64,000 nucleotides of DNA, from assembly GCA_025267735.1 (NCBI GenBank), contig CM046309.1:54876319-54940318 (forward strand). The letters are read 5' to 3'. The stretch comes from Mactra quadrangularis. Lineage: Eukaryota; Mollusca; Bivalvia; Venerida; Mactridae. Both the position numbers and the translations under genes were made by a program. The notes under the pieces are model-generated. The model did not search any database and had not been told where the DNA came from. It was given only the letters and a program-made list of their open reading frames with translations. This document shows positions 1 through 14,800 of the stretch, in pieces; within the stretch, counting starts at the first letter, position 1; every line of letters starts with the position of its first letter.

Positions 1-136
1 ATTCGGACTACTTTCTGGGCTATTTTCTTGACCACTGGTTCCCTGCTCTGGATCTTCAACTTGATTATCAAACGCTTTATTTTGATGACTTGCTGGGTCA
101 ATACCATTTCCGCTTATGTTAACCTTTTCTGATTGC
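1..136 (-). CDS. Gene 1 exon 7: cytoplasmic tail, continues beyond the left edge
   Basis: After the acceptor CCATTTTAG the only frame without stops is the one set by the phase-2 donor of the membrane exon. It reads QSEKVNISGNGIDPASHQ and continues acidic and polar to the window edge (ending SPESSPN). No tyrosine appears in the visible part. The remainder of the tail and the stop codon lie outside the window. Confidence 0.65.
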
Positions 137-3100
137 CTAAAATGGAAATAATACAAAATAGGTCAAGCATTTGTTATTTGCATCTTTGAAAACATTTTAG
201 ATCACAATATTGCTAGTAGCTTTACTTTATGGGCGTATCAACAAAGATTTCCGCCTAATGTAACCAAATTCTTGTTTTCTGTTTTGACCTGAGGTACCTC
301 TCCACCAATCTCACTCTCAGCCAAATATATAAGTAATTCGTTAGTTTCATCATCATTAAGCTTATCGTGAGTCTGCAATCGCGTTTTCCCATCATTTATT
401 CGACGATAAAAGGGCGACTCATAGTAAAAAAATAAGACACACTTGTCTATATAAACTTGAACATTATGTGACACAAGTTACAAATCAACTTGAAAACTAT
501 CTGACATCAGTTACATTATCATACTGTACAATAAAGGACTTTGTTAGTTATCTTTCCCTGATGAAATCTGAAGCAGTAAGTAGGTCCTATCAGTTGGAAG
601 CCTCGGAAGATTTTAACAGAAATGATGAGATTTAGATAGTTCTTTACTCTAAAAATACTTGCCTTGAATTTCAAACAAATAAAAAGATTATGACAAAAAT
701 GTTATTTAAGATTAATTTTGGCAAATTGATATTGAAAAGTATGAGTAAAATCCGAGTAATCTAACTAATTGGACCTACCTATTTGAAAAGTATACAAGGA
801 AAAATAATTGACTAAGGTCCACATAAAATAAAATGATTTAAATTGCTAAAATCTTACGTACTTTTTGTTTTTATTTCGACAAATTACTACTATAACCACA
901 GCTATGACAACCAATCCGGCTATCGTTCCTACTACAATAACTGAAACAGAAAACAGGGTAAATAAATGTTTAAATTGTCTACCATTGATGGAAGTGAAAC
1001 CTACCGTAATGACAGAATTACTGCATAAGTATTTAAATTGTAATTTGAATAATACATAACCACAGTTTGAAAAACAGTTGTTTACGTGTACTTTATTTGA
1101 AAAAAATGATTTGCCAAATGCTTTGCTGCTCACACATATGTGGCAAATACATTTGAAGAAACGTTAATGTTAAATGAAAAGTCAATGAGAATAATCAAGT
1201 TCTGGTCACATCAATATGTGAGCATAATGAGTAACAACAAGTTATATTAATGCCTTTATTGATAGTGTCAAAACAGTAAAACAATGTCGAATCTTACATG
1301 TGGAAAACGGCACTAAATACCAGAAACAAGACAGAGAGCATTATTAAGGGGTTTAAGTTGTTGAATTGTTGGTTACATGAAAGCAATTCTCAGTTTACAG
1401 TCTTAGCACTAAAGGTTGATGCCTGATACTTAAGTCTATAAAGATATAAACGGTCAAAAGTATCACTTACTGTAAGTATTGTTATCTACGTCTAAAGGTA
1501 ATTCATTACTCTCTCTATCAAATGAAACATTCATTTCTTTACCATTAGCATTGTCTTTACTGTCACCAGTGTAAGTTGGACCATCTGTAACAACCCTTGT
1601 TTCTTGGACAACATTGAACTCTTCTTCTGGCGACGCTACTTCATTATTAGGAACGATTGGAGCTAAAGTGGATGCTTCCTTGCCAGGTAATTGTTTCTCA
1701 GATGTTTTGTCTACTACATCAGCAGTAGCAATTGGTACATTCTTTGTACCACTTGAATCAACATTGTCAGTAGAACCAGTCAACTGTATAGACCTTTCAT
1801 CAAGTCTTGGTTCTGATGTTGTACTTTGTTGGTCCAAATGTGTTGATTCTGGTTGCTGATTTGAGCTTAGATCACTTGAAGTAGTTTGTTTTTCATTTGC
1901 GAAATTTGCGCCTATTGTCGTCCCTTCAACTGCCATACTCTCTGTGACAGATGCGTCCGTCGTTACCAAAGTTGCATCCGTTGTACGTACAACACCAGCT
2001 TGCTGTAGATTCAAGTTGTGGATTTCTGATAAAATATTAGTGGCATCAAAGGCATCGTTGTTTTCAGGTATAACAACCGATTTACTTACGCTACGGTGTG
2101 CTGGAATTATAACTTCCTCAAATATGCCTGGTTCAGTAGGGACCGGTTCGTTTTGTATTGGCGAAGTTGATTCACTTGGGTTATTGCCCACTGGAACAAT
2201 TACTTCCTCAACTAAGCTTGGCTCTGTAGATAACGGTTCATTTTGTGTTGGCAAAGTTACATCACTTGGGTTGTTGTGTAATGGGATAATCTCATCAGCA
2301 ACTATACTTGATTCTGTTGATACTGTTTCATTTTGTGTTGTTAACTTTAATTCAGTTGGGTTGTTGTGTACTGGGGAAATCTCTTCAGCAGCAACTATAC
2401 TTGCTTCTGTAGATATTGGTTCATTAGTTGTTTGCATTTCTAACGCATTTGAGTTACTACTTTCTGGTGCATTTTCTTCTGTAACTAAGTTTGCTTCGGT
2501 AGTAGCCTGAACTATAGTTGTTTTAGCCGTTGTAGATTGTTGAACTGATGTTGATGTAACGCTTCTTACAGAACCTTCAATGTTAGTGTTTGTGTCAGTG
2601 TTTGAACCTTGCCAAAATGAAAAGTCATCCATATTAGACGGCTCTGTGATAATATTGTTTGTTGATGGTGATGTCGGTGTATTAACGTTATTGCGTGGAG
2701 TTTCTTGAGGTACGTTTAGAGGAGCATCAGTAACAAACCCTCCAAAGTCAAAACCTTGAGTTACACCATTAATTGTTGGATCAGAAACCATCGTTTCTAC
2801 AATTACTGTGGGGTTTATATCGACAGTCATGGTCGTAGGATTTGTTGCTATTTTATCACTATTTTCGTTGGGAGATGCAGTAGTTTCTACTTTGTGTAAT
2901 ATTGATTGTTCAGTGAATGATGGATCTGTAAGTTCAGCAACATTGTCTTTCATTGTAGTAGGGATGTGGTCAGCTTTAGTAGGACCATTTACGATCGGTG
3001 TTGATACACTACTCTCTGTTGTCATAGACATAGACTGGTCATTTTGAGTGCCACTGTTAATGTCTACAGTCGCAGAACTTGAATCGTTTAGTGCATTTAC

Positions 3101-6100
3101 TATCGCTTCATATTCCGATTGGTTAATGCTCTTTGACGGCTGTACGAAAGAAACATCTTCAACCGATGGAACGTTGCTGTTCATTTGATCTGCTGGACTA
3201 GAATTTTCTACAGTCGATGACTCTGGTAAATATTGTGACATATTTTCATATTCAGCTTGAGTAATACTTTTTGATATACTATCTACTGATGGAGTTTCAT
3301 TGTTAGTCGATTCAGTTTGAGTAGTGCTATCAAGAGTTGATGTCTCCGGTAGAGAATTTAGAATATTTTCATATTCAGCTTGAGTAATACTTTTTGATGG
3401 TCGTACAATTGATATACTTTCTATTGATGGAGTGTCATTGTTAGCCACTTCAGCGGTGACAGTACTAACAACAGTTGATGACTCTTGTAAAGTGTTTAGT
3501 GCTGCTTCATACTCAGCTTTAGTTATGCTTTTGGGAGGTTGTACAAACGATATATGTTCCACAGATGGAATATTGCTATTCATCTTTTCAACCTGGCTGC
3601 TTCCAATAGTACTTGCTGAGGAAATTTGGTCGGCATTTGTGTTTACCAAGTTGTTTTCAGTTGATTCTATTCCGTTCGCGAGGGTTGACGTTATTTGAGC
3701 TGCTGCTTCTGTTTGGCTTGTTGTGACTGTGGTGCTTTCTAAACTTGAGTTGTCAACTAATATAGCTGCAGCTCCATCATTAGATCCTACACTACTTAGT
3801 GTAGGTGTTGTTTCAGTCACTATAGAAGACTCGCCACTTTTAAGACTTCCTTGTGATTGCGGCTCTGTTGATACAATAAATGATGCGTCCTGGAAGTTGT
3901 TATTCATATCAAAAGGAAAAACTGTTTGTGACATTGCAGGATCTTGGTTATCTGTTATTGGTGTTGCGCTTGGAAGTGTTGTGGATTTATTGATCAGTGG
4001 AGAAGCACTAGTATTGAGAACATCTGAAGTCTGAGATTTTGTAGATGTTATTGTTTCAGCACCTTGAAAATTATTGTTCAAATCAAGAGCAGAAACTGTT
4101 TGAGATAGTATTGAATCTGCTTTGTCTACTATTGTTGGGTCAACTGAAGTGGTAGTGACTTGTAAAGCTTCAGTATTTACGTTCGAAGTAGTGTCCACCT
4201 GGTTGATATTAGTTTGCATTGGCGTAGATGTTGCTTCTTTATCAGTCTGAGTATTTGACTTAGTCATTAATAAAGATTTTTGCGTAGTGCTTGCTCCATC
4301 AGTATGCGCTGCTGTTGATTCAGTGTGATTATCTGCTGCACTTTCAATGTTTGATTCAACTGTAGTTGGATTGCTGGCTGCAAACTGTACATTAGATACA
4401 CCAGGAGTGGCGTTGGTTTCATTTGCTTGTAAAATGTCCATTCCAGTTATAGTGATATTTTCTATAGGTAATATTGGTTCAGCATTTTCGGTAATAATAC
4501 GTGGTTCATTTGCTGTAAAAGGTGAACTTTTCAAACGGACGTTATTAGTAAAAGTAACATTTTCAAATTTTGCTTCTTCAAACGCACTTGTTGATGGAAA
4601 ATTAAAATCTACATTCCCTTGGAAATCAAATACCTCGGTTTCATTTGTACCAAAGTTTTGACTAAGATTGATTTGCTCATGAACCAAAGTGTTTGACAAA
4701 TCCATTGGAGGAGTGATAGCAGCCGTATTTGCGTTTTCTTTGAATGGAGACATAGGTGAGGACACTTCCATTACTGTTTCTGGAGTTGACTGAACTCTTG
4801 TAGTAGAATGGAAGATGATGTCATACTTAGATGTAGAAGGGTTTGGCTGTGTTTCCACACGATTTAATACATTATCCATCAAATCATTTGTTACATTGTT
4901 TATGTTTTGAATGACCTTTGATGAATTGTCATTTCCAGACTGAAGTAGAATTGTACCCTTTAAAACAGTTGTAACGATATTTGGTGCATCTGTTGTAGAA
5001 GTTTCGGTGACATTAGCGTCGTCTGTAAAATTATTATACTCATTAGCTGAAGTAATTGTTTCGTTTGTCGTAATATTTAAGTCTTCTATAAGTGTATCAG
5101 GTAAATTTAGCAAGTTGTTTACTGTAATAGTGTTATTATCATCAATCATAAAGTCTATGGCGCTAATGTTTACTTCAGCAGCTGGAATAATGGTAAAATT
5201 TTCTGAGATTTCTTGACGAGTTAGAGTAATAGCTTCCGGTTGATTTACAGTTTCTATTGTACTATTCGTTTCAATGGGTAACTCTTCGACTACCATATCT
5301 AGAACAGTGGTTTGTTCAAGCACAGTGGTATTGTCACTTTGGTTCATACTTTGTACTCTTTGGTCGTCCGCTGATGTATCGTTCATTGTGGCGATGTCTA
5401 ACAACAATGTTTCATCTACAGGCAGAACATTAACGACCTTTTTGTAAGCACTTGGTAATCCATCGGATGATTCAGCAACATTTGTCTTATTGTAAATTTC
5501 ACTTAGTCCAATATATTGGGATTTGGTATAATTTTCTGAAGGAACAAAAACTGTTTCATTTGCTACTGATACATTTGGTTGTTCATCGGACTTATTACCA
5601 CTAACATCAATAGCCATGTCATTAGATTTCGGTGTAGAACTTAATGCAGTCACATCTTCCTTTGCAATCCGTGTAGAGCCTGTTGTAAGAGTTTCTGTAG
5701 CATATTTTGTGTTAGATTCGGTGTTAATGAATGTGGTTTTGACTATTGGAGAAACTGTTGTTAATAAAGTAGCTTCATTTGTTTCAATCAAATTATTGAC
5801 TGTTTGATTATCATTGGAAACGATGATCTGAGAAGTCGTAGTTGTCTTTTCAATTGTAAGCATTGTTTGCGTTTCTTCCTTTGTAGTATTAACTAGACCA
5901 TTAACATTTACCGTAGGCGTGTCATTTTTAAGCATATCTAAACCTGACAAGGCTGTTTCATTGGAGGCGGTATTTTGGCTTAAAGTTGTTGCATCACTGG
6001 AAGGGGTACTGCTTTGCATTAGTGGCTGACTTGTGGTGGTATCAATGTTTGATAATGTTACGTCATTCATAGCGGGGCTTGCTGTAGTTGTTGTGACGTC

Positions 6101-9100
6101 ATTAACTAAGGGATCTATCATAAATTCAGGATCTTGTTCAGTTGTTGTATCATAAAACTCTGGAGGAATGTTTGCACTGCACGTAACAGTTATCGAGTCT
6201 GTTGGTTCTGAAATGAAACCAACAAAGCATGTATGTAATACGAATGTAACTTGACAAATGCATAAAATGTTTTTGCTGTAGATGGCCTGATTCAGCTATA
6301 AGTTCTATAATTTATGTCAACACACTTTGCACATACACGTTTTAACGTTGCTGCATAATTGTCTGTTATTTGGTTCAAGTCTGTTCTTGAAATTAATCCT
6401 GATGTGTATGAAAATAATTATTCATTCCAAATAAGCTCAATGGTATACAAGTACTATGTAAAATGAATGTACCACAAATGAACACTATTTAATTTGAAAA
6501 TTTAAACAATATAACTTTGGTTACAATTTGGGACAAACTATTGCTCGCTGATGCTCTTATACATGGTTGGTAACATTTTTGAGCAAGCATTTACTAAGTG
6601 CGTTAAATACATTTGTCAGACAGGTTACACCAATTCTAAAGTATTAAGAATAAGTACTTACGTCCAGCCACTTCAAGCATCAAACAATAATTATTGTCGT
6701 AAAAGTTTGCGTAATTTTCAAAGGTAGCTTCACCACTCTTGTAAATGGTTGTATCTAAATATGTCCCTGATATTAAACACTCAAATCTCATATTGTTACC
6801 AGATTCTGACTGTAGTCTGAAACAGAAATAATGTTTCGTGGTCTGAAAATTCCTAAACAAAAAGCTGGATAAGCAAATGACAGTCAAAAACACAAATTTA
6901 CCACACGGATTTTTTTTTGTTTATTATGTCTTTTTATATAGAGTTTTTACTAAGGAAACATCAAATCAAGTTTTGTGTTCTGAACTTCGTAAATAAAAAT
7001 CGCCTTCTTGAAAGTTACGGTAAATCGCGACTTTATCATTTACGACAACTGTATTGTTACGATAAGTCCATTCTGATAGACAGGTAGCTTGCTAAAAATA
7101 ATTGTTAATAAACTAACATAAATCTGAATAAAACACAAACTCATGTCAACTGAGACAATGAAAATGATCTTGTTTTTCATGTTGGATTCTTTTAAAACCA
7201 ACCGCCATAGTTTTAAACCCTAAAACAGAATTAACAAAAGAAGTCGAAAATATCCAAATTTGTACTATAACTGTTATGTAAATGAAAGTAGATCTGTAAT
7301 GACAATTAGCAACAATTACATAACTAAGACGATGAAATGTCAGAATGACATCTAATTAGCATATACATGTATAATGACCTACCTGATAGCAGAATTACAT
7401 TGTGGGTAATTAGGAGCAACGTAGGTGACCAGTTTTAATACATTAGATGTTGTAGTAAATGAACATGTACAGTTACTAACAAATGTATTGTAAGTTGTGG
7501 TATCTATGAATATACGATCACTGGTATATGATCCAGGTATGCACATGTTGGCAACTGAAATAAGATAAAAGATAGAAATAAATATTTAGCTCTTAATATT
7601 AATTGCTAAAACCAAGAAAAGACACCAACATGAGTCAAGTAGCCTTTTATTTTTGATCAACTGTGTATTAGCTCTTTCCTGAAATGTTTAATGAATGATG
7701 TTGAAATTATATGTTGCAATTTTTAATTCTAAAACCTTGTTATTAGTGTCACCAAGAAAGACTTTGTCGCCGCATTGGAGGTTGTCAGATGTTGAAATAA
7801 AACGGTTACTAGTAATCTGATATAACAGTTCCAGTGGTCTTTGGGTTGAATTAAAATGGGCAATACAAAAAAGCGGATCTAACGCATAGCCCCGTTTTTT
7901 AGCTTAGGGTGAAAGAAATGGGCCATCAAAATTATACAAGGTATTGCATTTATGAGTAGCCAAATTCCAAAATTAATGCGAACAAGAATTGTTTAACTAC
8001 AAAGCAGTCGCACACTGCTTTGCTCTATAAAAACCTCTTTAGTATCAAATGAGATTATTAAAAGGTGATAACCATTTTATTTATAGCATCTAAAGTAATA
8101 ATCATATAATTTCCGCATATCTGTCTAGATCAGACGAGACAATACATCAAATGTTTAGAATGGTTGAAACACAACATGATGTTACCGTTATTGTCAATGA
8201 AGTTACAATAGTAGTAATTTACGATACTAGTTTACGCTACAGACAACTGACCATCATATTATGCGTAATATAGGCGGATTCAGTGGGGGTCAGAGAGATC
8301 CGGACCCCCCTTACGAATTTTCCAAAATGTACTTGTGCATGAGTGCATTTTTTAACTGTAAGCCATTTTTAAGATGCAAGAAACAATTTTCTCTCGTACG
8401 CCTTTGTGTTTAATATACTGTACATGAAGATTAAATGGTTGTATAGTTTTTATTATTAATATGTTGCGTTATTCTGCAAACAATGTATAATGTGGTTGAA
8501 AAGTTTGGACCCCCCCCCCTCGAAAAAGTTTGGAACCCCTCCCCCCTCGAAAAAGTTTGGACCACTCCCCGAGAAAAAAATCCTGGATCCGCCTCTGTGT
8601 AATATGTTAATACAGTTTCTAATTTTGGTTTAGGGGGGTTATACAGCGTTACAACACCTGGTTGACTTTATTTGTGAGGACAAACTAAGAGTTGTCAATA
8701 GAATGATAGCTCCGCAGTAATATATGGATAGGGGTGAACATTTTGACAATAAAGACGCACATGTTACAAGTAAAATGATGAAGGGCATTTGTTGTCCTCG
8801 ATCTGTAACGGTCTTTACATATATGTTCATGTATATGGCATTTGAGGTGAAGCATTTCAATTCTTATACGTGTACTTATCTATAATGGTTAATGGTCTTT
8901 TCTAAATTTGAAATTCTTATTAAGGTAAAACCTTGAGTCTTAACAGGTGGTTAAACATTAAGGATAATCACATATGCACATTTGCTTGGCATCAACATGT
9001 CAGAGTTAAATTACTCGTATACAGATTTGGTTTCTGACATGTTTTTAAAAATATTTGTCAGTGTTTATAATTTTGTTAAGAAATCAAAGAATATTAATTA

Positions 9101-11799
9101 ATTTGTAAATACGTGTAATTAATGCAAAATGACCTAAAAATATTGTGAGAACTAAAGTCATCTTTACTATTGCTAACAGGGTGGGTTTTTATACATGAAG
9201 TCACCATCTTTGACTGGTGTAATTTACTTTCGACTAATATTGTCATTATCAGAACACATGTTTACTGCTTCTGAAATGTTTCAATACAACTTATGAGATT
9301 TTAAGAAAAGTTTTAATTCAAGTAAATACAGAAATAAATGCATGGGCAGTTTTAACTGTAATAACTGATATGTCAACGCTGGTAAAATGAGCATTTATTA
9401 CGTTTATGTTACATTTGAATTAAATTGTGTAGGTATAGAAAAATAGTAATATTACTTTTGTTGTTCTAATTCTTACTTTTGAAATTTGTTAAATTTGTTG
9501 AATTTTTAAATCGTAAGTTTTGAAGTAAATGAGCACATTTTACTAGATTATCTGACGGCGGGTGAATTTATATATCAATTCACCAATCATTTACACGCCA
9601 GTCAAATGACTAAAAGATTTTCAAAGCGAAACAGTCATACTCAGCTGACATTTTACGGTAACTGAAACAATTAACAACACTGTCTAAATACCACAAGCAT
9701 TGATGAAGCAAAATCACCAAAACTTGTACTTCAACCAGTTACAGGGCGTTGTTACATGAAAACCTGTCATAATAACTTGTAATACATCTGAGTAGTTACT
9801 CACAGGAGCATGATTTGTTAATTAAATATTAACAAATTTTGTGTGTTTGTTGAGTCACGGAATAAATGATCGCTCATGATAAATGGTTAGGGTTTTTTTA
9901 TTAGAAAACCAAACAAAGACCACAAATATCAATTAATTAATGATTATGATATAGTGTTCTATATTGTATTTTATTAATGTATTATATAGTTTTGTTTATT
10001 ATGGTATATCGTAATAATTGTATTAAGAAGTGACTAAACCGCAAGAATGTTGTAATGGCTGGTCTAAATGATGAGTCGCTATTGATAGTCACGAGGTAAC
10101 CGCTAGTTATTGATGGCTAACACAACTAATTGCTTTTTATTGCTGCGTATCTTTAAGTGGGTTGTTATACGATACGAGACGCGATATAGAAATTGCGATA
10201 TGATACATTTTCATGGGTTTTCATACTAAAAGTATCATATTTGATTAGGACCCTTATTTGGGACATATTTCACTGGTATTTTTTTCGATGTAAAAGTGAC
10301 AATGCTTACTTTTTCCAGCTCAAAGTTTTGTTTCAGACAAAGTCAGTTCGCATTAAGAACATTTTGATCGCCTTACAGTACTTTGAAAATGTGATACTTT
10401 CTATCACTAAATATGAACATAATTAATGTGCATTGATAATATAAGAAATGATTTGTAATGTAAGAAATGTTTTTACTCTAATTTAATGATTTATTTATTA
10501 CACTTAATTGATTAATCAGGGGTTAATTAATCATTTATTTTTAATCATTAATAAGGAATTTAAGGTGTGGTATTTGACATTAATCTTGAATTTGTTTTGT
10601 CTTAACAATGGCGAGAATAGAACAGAACATTGTATTGGCAGAACATGTTGGTGTTCGTCACCATTACAATAATTTGGCGATACACCCATATTGACACACA
10701 TTTTGGAAAATCCAGGGAGGTCAGGACCCCCCTGACCCCCCTTCCGCTAGATCCGACTATGTGACGACTTGATACACGATGGCAATACCACGTGACTATG
10801 ACATAAATGCTATGTTTCAAGAAGAAAACAATGAACGATTCGTCTCACACTCAGAGTTTTAAAGAGCTGTAGGTATTTCAGTTCTTGTCAGATTTCCATG
10901 GTACCTATGCGATGCCATTCAGCAGAAAGCTGAATACATTTTGCTGCGTATCACATCTCCAAAGCCAGTTTAATACTTTTTCCAAAAACCCTGGAAAACC
11001 TACTAATGATATTCCTTTCAGCGGGCTACTGTGACAAGTCATCGTCCTTTCTTGAAAAGGAATAATGTTCTTAGATTTTCCTGGGTGTTTTCAAAAGCCC
11101 CTAAAGCTCCTTTTTCTGAGGTTTCTTTGTTTTTCAGTTGCAATGAATATCACAAGTCATTCCAAAAAAAAACAGCTACAAGTTTTGACATTCTTTAATA
11201 ATTAGCGGCTATGTTATTAATTTTTTTTGCGAAAAAAAAAAACGATCGTAGTATTTTTTTCATGATAACATGCGTTGTGTATAATTTATATATAGGAACA
11301 TTTTTAGTGGACAATCGAGTGGTCAGTCAAATATTACAAAATGACCTGTCAATATGGACATTGATAGATAGCTGGACATTAAGTTATCCAATTGGTCATC
11401 TTATTTGTGACCAGTGACATGTTCAATACACTATGTCCATTTGTTTTATTTGTTTTATGTCAAACACTAATGCCTCGGACAATAATTTTCATATGAAAGC
11501 TTGATGACTATTTTGAGTAGGCCTTGACTTTTTTTCTTATATGAAGTAATGATTAGGTTTCGTAGTTTATTTTGGAAAATATTACGGTTTCAACACCTAC
11601 GATGAGAATTTTTCGCCTTAAGGGGACACAACTCTGAAATGTTTCACTAGTAGGGCTGTCAACACAATATTTTTTACATAAAGAATTTAATGGTCTGTTT
11701 TGTTTTAGAGTTATATCATTGAAAACGTAAACTTGAGTCTTGGAGGGATTTTTAGCTCGACTTTACGAAGTAATGTAGAGCTCTCCCACTCGCCCCAGC

Positions 11800-11830
<31 letters not shown>

Positions 11831-14800
11831 TCCACACTTCTGATTAAAGTTTTTGTGCAGTAAAATACTTTCTTCTATATCTTTGTTATTTCTTAAGATA
11901 TTAACTTCAAACTTTAAATATATGTTCCTTACTATCAACCACATCTCATGTGACAAGGTCCATAACTCCAAACACATTTTTTCAAGAATTATCTCCCCTT
12001 GAACTGATTGAAGTTTTTGTGCACAGATTAAAGTTTTTGTGCAGTAAAATACTTTCTTCTGTATCTTTGTTATTTCTTAAGATATTAACTTCAAACTTTA
12101 AATATATGTTACTTTCTATCAACCACATCTCATGTGACATGGTCCATAACTCCGAATGCATTTTTTCAGAATTATCTCCCCTTGAACTTAGAGTTTTCTT
12201 TAAAAAATGTTTGTTTTTACTGCAACTGTTTTATTTCTTTAGGTATTGATTTCAAACTTTAAATATATGTTCCTTATTATCAACCACATCTCATGTGACA
12301 AGGTTCATAACTCCGTATACATTATTTTCAAAGTTATCCCCCTTGAACTTATAGTTTTCTTTAATAAATATTTGTTTTTACTGCAACTGTTTTATTTCTT
12401 TAGGTATTGACTTTAAATATATGTTCCTTATTATCAACCACATCTCATGTGACAAGGTTCATAACTCCAAATATATTTTTTTTTCAGAATTATCTCCCCT
12501 TAAAATTAGAGTTTTCTTTAAAAAATGTTTGTTTTTACTGCAACTGTTTTATTTCTTCAGGTATTGACTTCAAACTTTAGATATATGTTCCTTATTATCA
12601 ACCACATCTCATGTGACAAGATTCATAACTCCTTATACATTTTTTCAGAGTTATCCCCCTTGAACTTATAGTTTTCTATTTATTTCTTTTTTTTTCTTTG
12701 AATTTGTTAAGGTTATATTTTCAAATTTTAAAATATGTATGTTCCTTATCATCAACCACATCTCCTGTGACAAACACTTACTAAGTCGAGCATGCTGTCT
12801 CCTCTGACAGCTCTTGTTTTATTCTGTACCCAAAATCCGTCATACGATATAGAATGGAAACTCTTGTATGAGTAACACTGTCTTATTTGAATATGGAATG
12901 TATCATTTAATATGGAATTCACTATATTCGCTGTACAGTTCATTTTGTTCAACAAAATAGACTGTATGTAGCCTATTCGTATTGTAGTTTATTTCTTTTC
13001 TAGTTCATTATACAAGTAATTGCTGGTAATTTTCTCAATTTATGTACAAAATAAGATAAACTTACTTGTTTCAATAAGAAATGCTGCTGTAAAAATTCAA
13101 AGAGTGCCGCAACCTGACTTTCAAAATGATGTCACAAATACCTGTCATATATAGACTGGTTCACGAGTTACGTAGTTACCTTTCCACGCTCTATATACAA
13201 CTCGGAAATCAGTCAATCGAATGTAAACATAGTGAATTCCGTATTAAATGATACATTCCATATTCAAATAAGACAGTGTTGAGAGGTTTCCAAACAATAA
13301 GATTTATTCTTATCAGGGGTCACTGGTGGCAGTACTTCTCACAAATTGAAATTAAAAATCCAAGTTGTATATCTCAGGGCATTATATAGTTGCCATTCTT
13401 AGATTCCAAATATGTTCAATTATTTTAAAACTAAACAAATATATAAATATAAATCAACAAAAATGATGGAATTATGGGTTTCGTAGTTGAATGAATTATA
13501 TGCATGGTTAGTAAAATGAAGTTAGTGAAAATGGCTATGCATTATTAGTTTCATATATTTTCTTAAGGCGACGAAACTATGACCTCGCCAGAATAAATGA
13601 ATGTTGATAAACTTACCATTTAAACCATCTGGACATGCTTGACTTTGAACTGAAATAGACAATGGTAATAAAAGTAATAAAATGATCAATACACATCAAA
13701 TTTCATGGAGTATTGCAAAGACCTTACCGATTATACGAGTATGTTGAACAAAATAGATTGTTAAGAAAATATCTAGTGAATTCCATGTTGAATGATAAAT
13801 TCCGCATTCAAATAATATGATGTTTATAGAATACATTTCATACATGTGCTTGTATAGAAACTTAAAACTTGTCTATTTTTTTTTATTTTGAAATATAATA
13901 AGAAACATCTAGCCATATGCAGTGAATGTGATGGATATAATGTCATTTTCAACATTTCATTAAATTTTTGGTGGTTGGATTACCCAACTAGCTTTTTTTC
14001 TGCAAATTTTTTTGTGGCTACTTTCTTTACTCAGGGATCACACAAGTATTGCCTTACAGAGAATCCTTGACAATTTTTGTTGAAAGAGTGTGGTTTGATT
14101 GCTGCGAACGTGAATCGGCTAAGGTTGCATTTTAAGCTTTGACGTGTATGGCTTTCTAAACATTTGACGTGACCCAATTATGATAAGCAATACAAGCCCA
14201 ATAATATCATTCATTGTCAACAGCCTGCAGCGTGTTCAGTAACAACTGTTAGCGAACGTTACGGGTACGGGACAACTGAACCCGAAGACAACTCAACTCA
14301 TGGATAACTCAACCCAAAGTTGGGACACTGAACCCGTTAGTAGAGGATTGAGTTGTCTCGGGTTTAGACGCGAACTTTTAGGATAATCAAACTCGAAGAA
14401 AAAATCCCTACAGTTAGACCGAACCATCGGTTTTGACTGCCCTTATACATGTAATACAACAGACCAGTGGTGTGTTTAATTACCCTAAACGTTCCAAAAC
14501 GTTCCGTAACGAGACATTCGGAACTCCTCGGCCATTCGCTACGAATAATCTAATATAATAAACAAATATACGATCGTTAAGGCAATGAGTGATGTTTCAA
14601 AATTTACGGACTAAAAATGAAACATCACTCATTGCCTAAACGATCGTATATTTGTATACTGTAACACCGGTAGTTTCAAAATAGCGTCTCAATATGTCCG
14701 AGATTAATCGCAACGAATGGCCGAAGAGTTCCGAATGTATCGTTACGGAACGTTTTGTAACGCTCGCGGTAACTGAACGCAGGGCAGAATACATATGCTG

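Larger units (their letters stand above)
7555..13616. other. Gene 1 intron 2 (6 kb), repeat-filled
   Basis: No exon-like open frame fits the flanking phases. It holds a GGATCCGCC-type MITE (8272-8594), a fragment of the same family near 10690-10765, a tandem array (11750-12800) and a long-TIR MITE (12874-13280). The stretches 8600-10680 and 10770-11740 are AT-rich with nothing I recognise. Confidence 0.6.

Noticed and set aside
1614..5807. Many plus-strand open frames opposite gene 1 exon 5
   Set aside because: Shadows of a Thr/Ser-rich exon without consistent start, domain or repeat logic.
12000..12800. CRISPR-like array
   Set aside because: Units of about 160 bp are diverged along their whole length with no repeat/spacer alternation, and the genome is eukaryotic.
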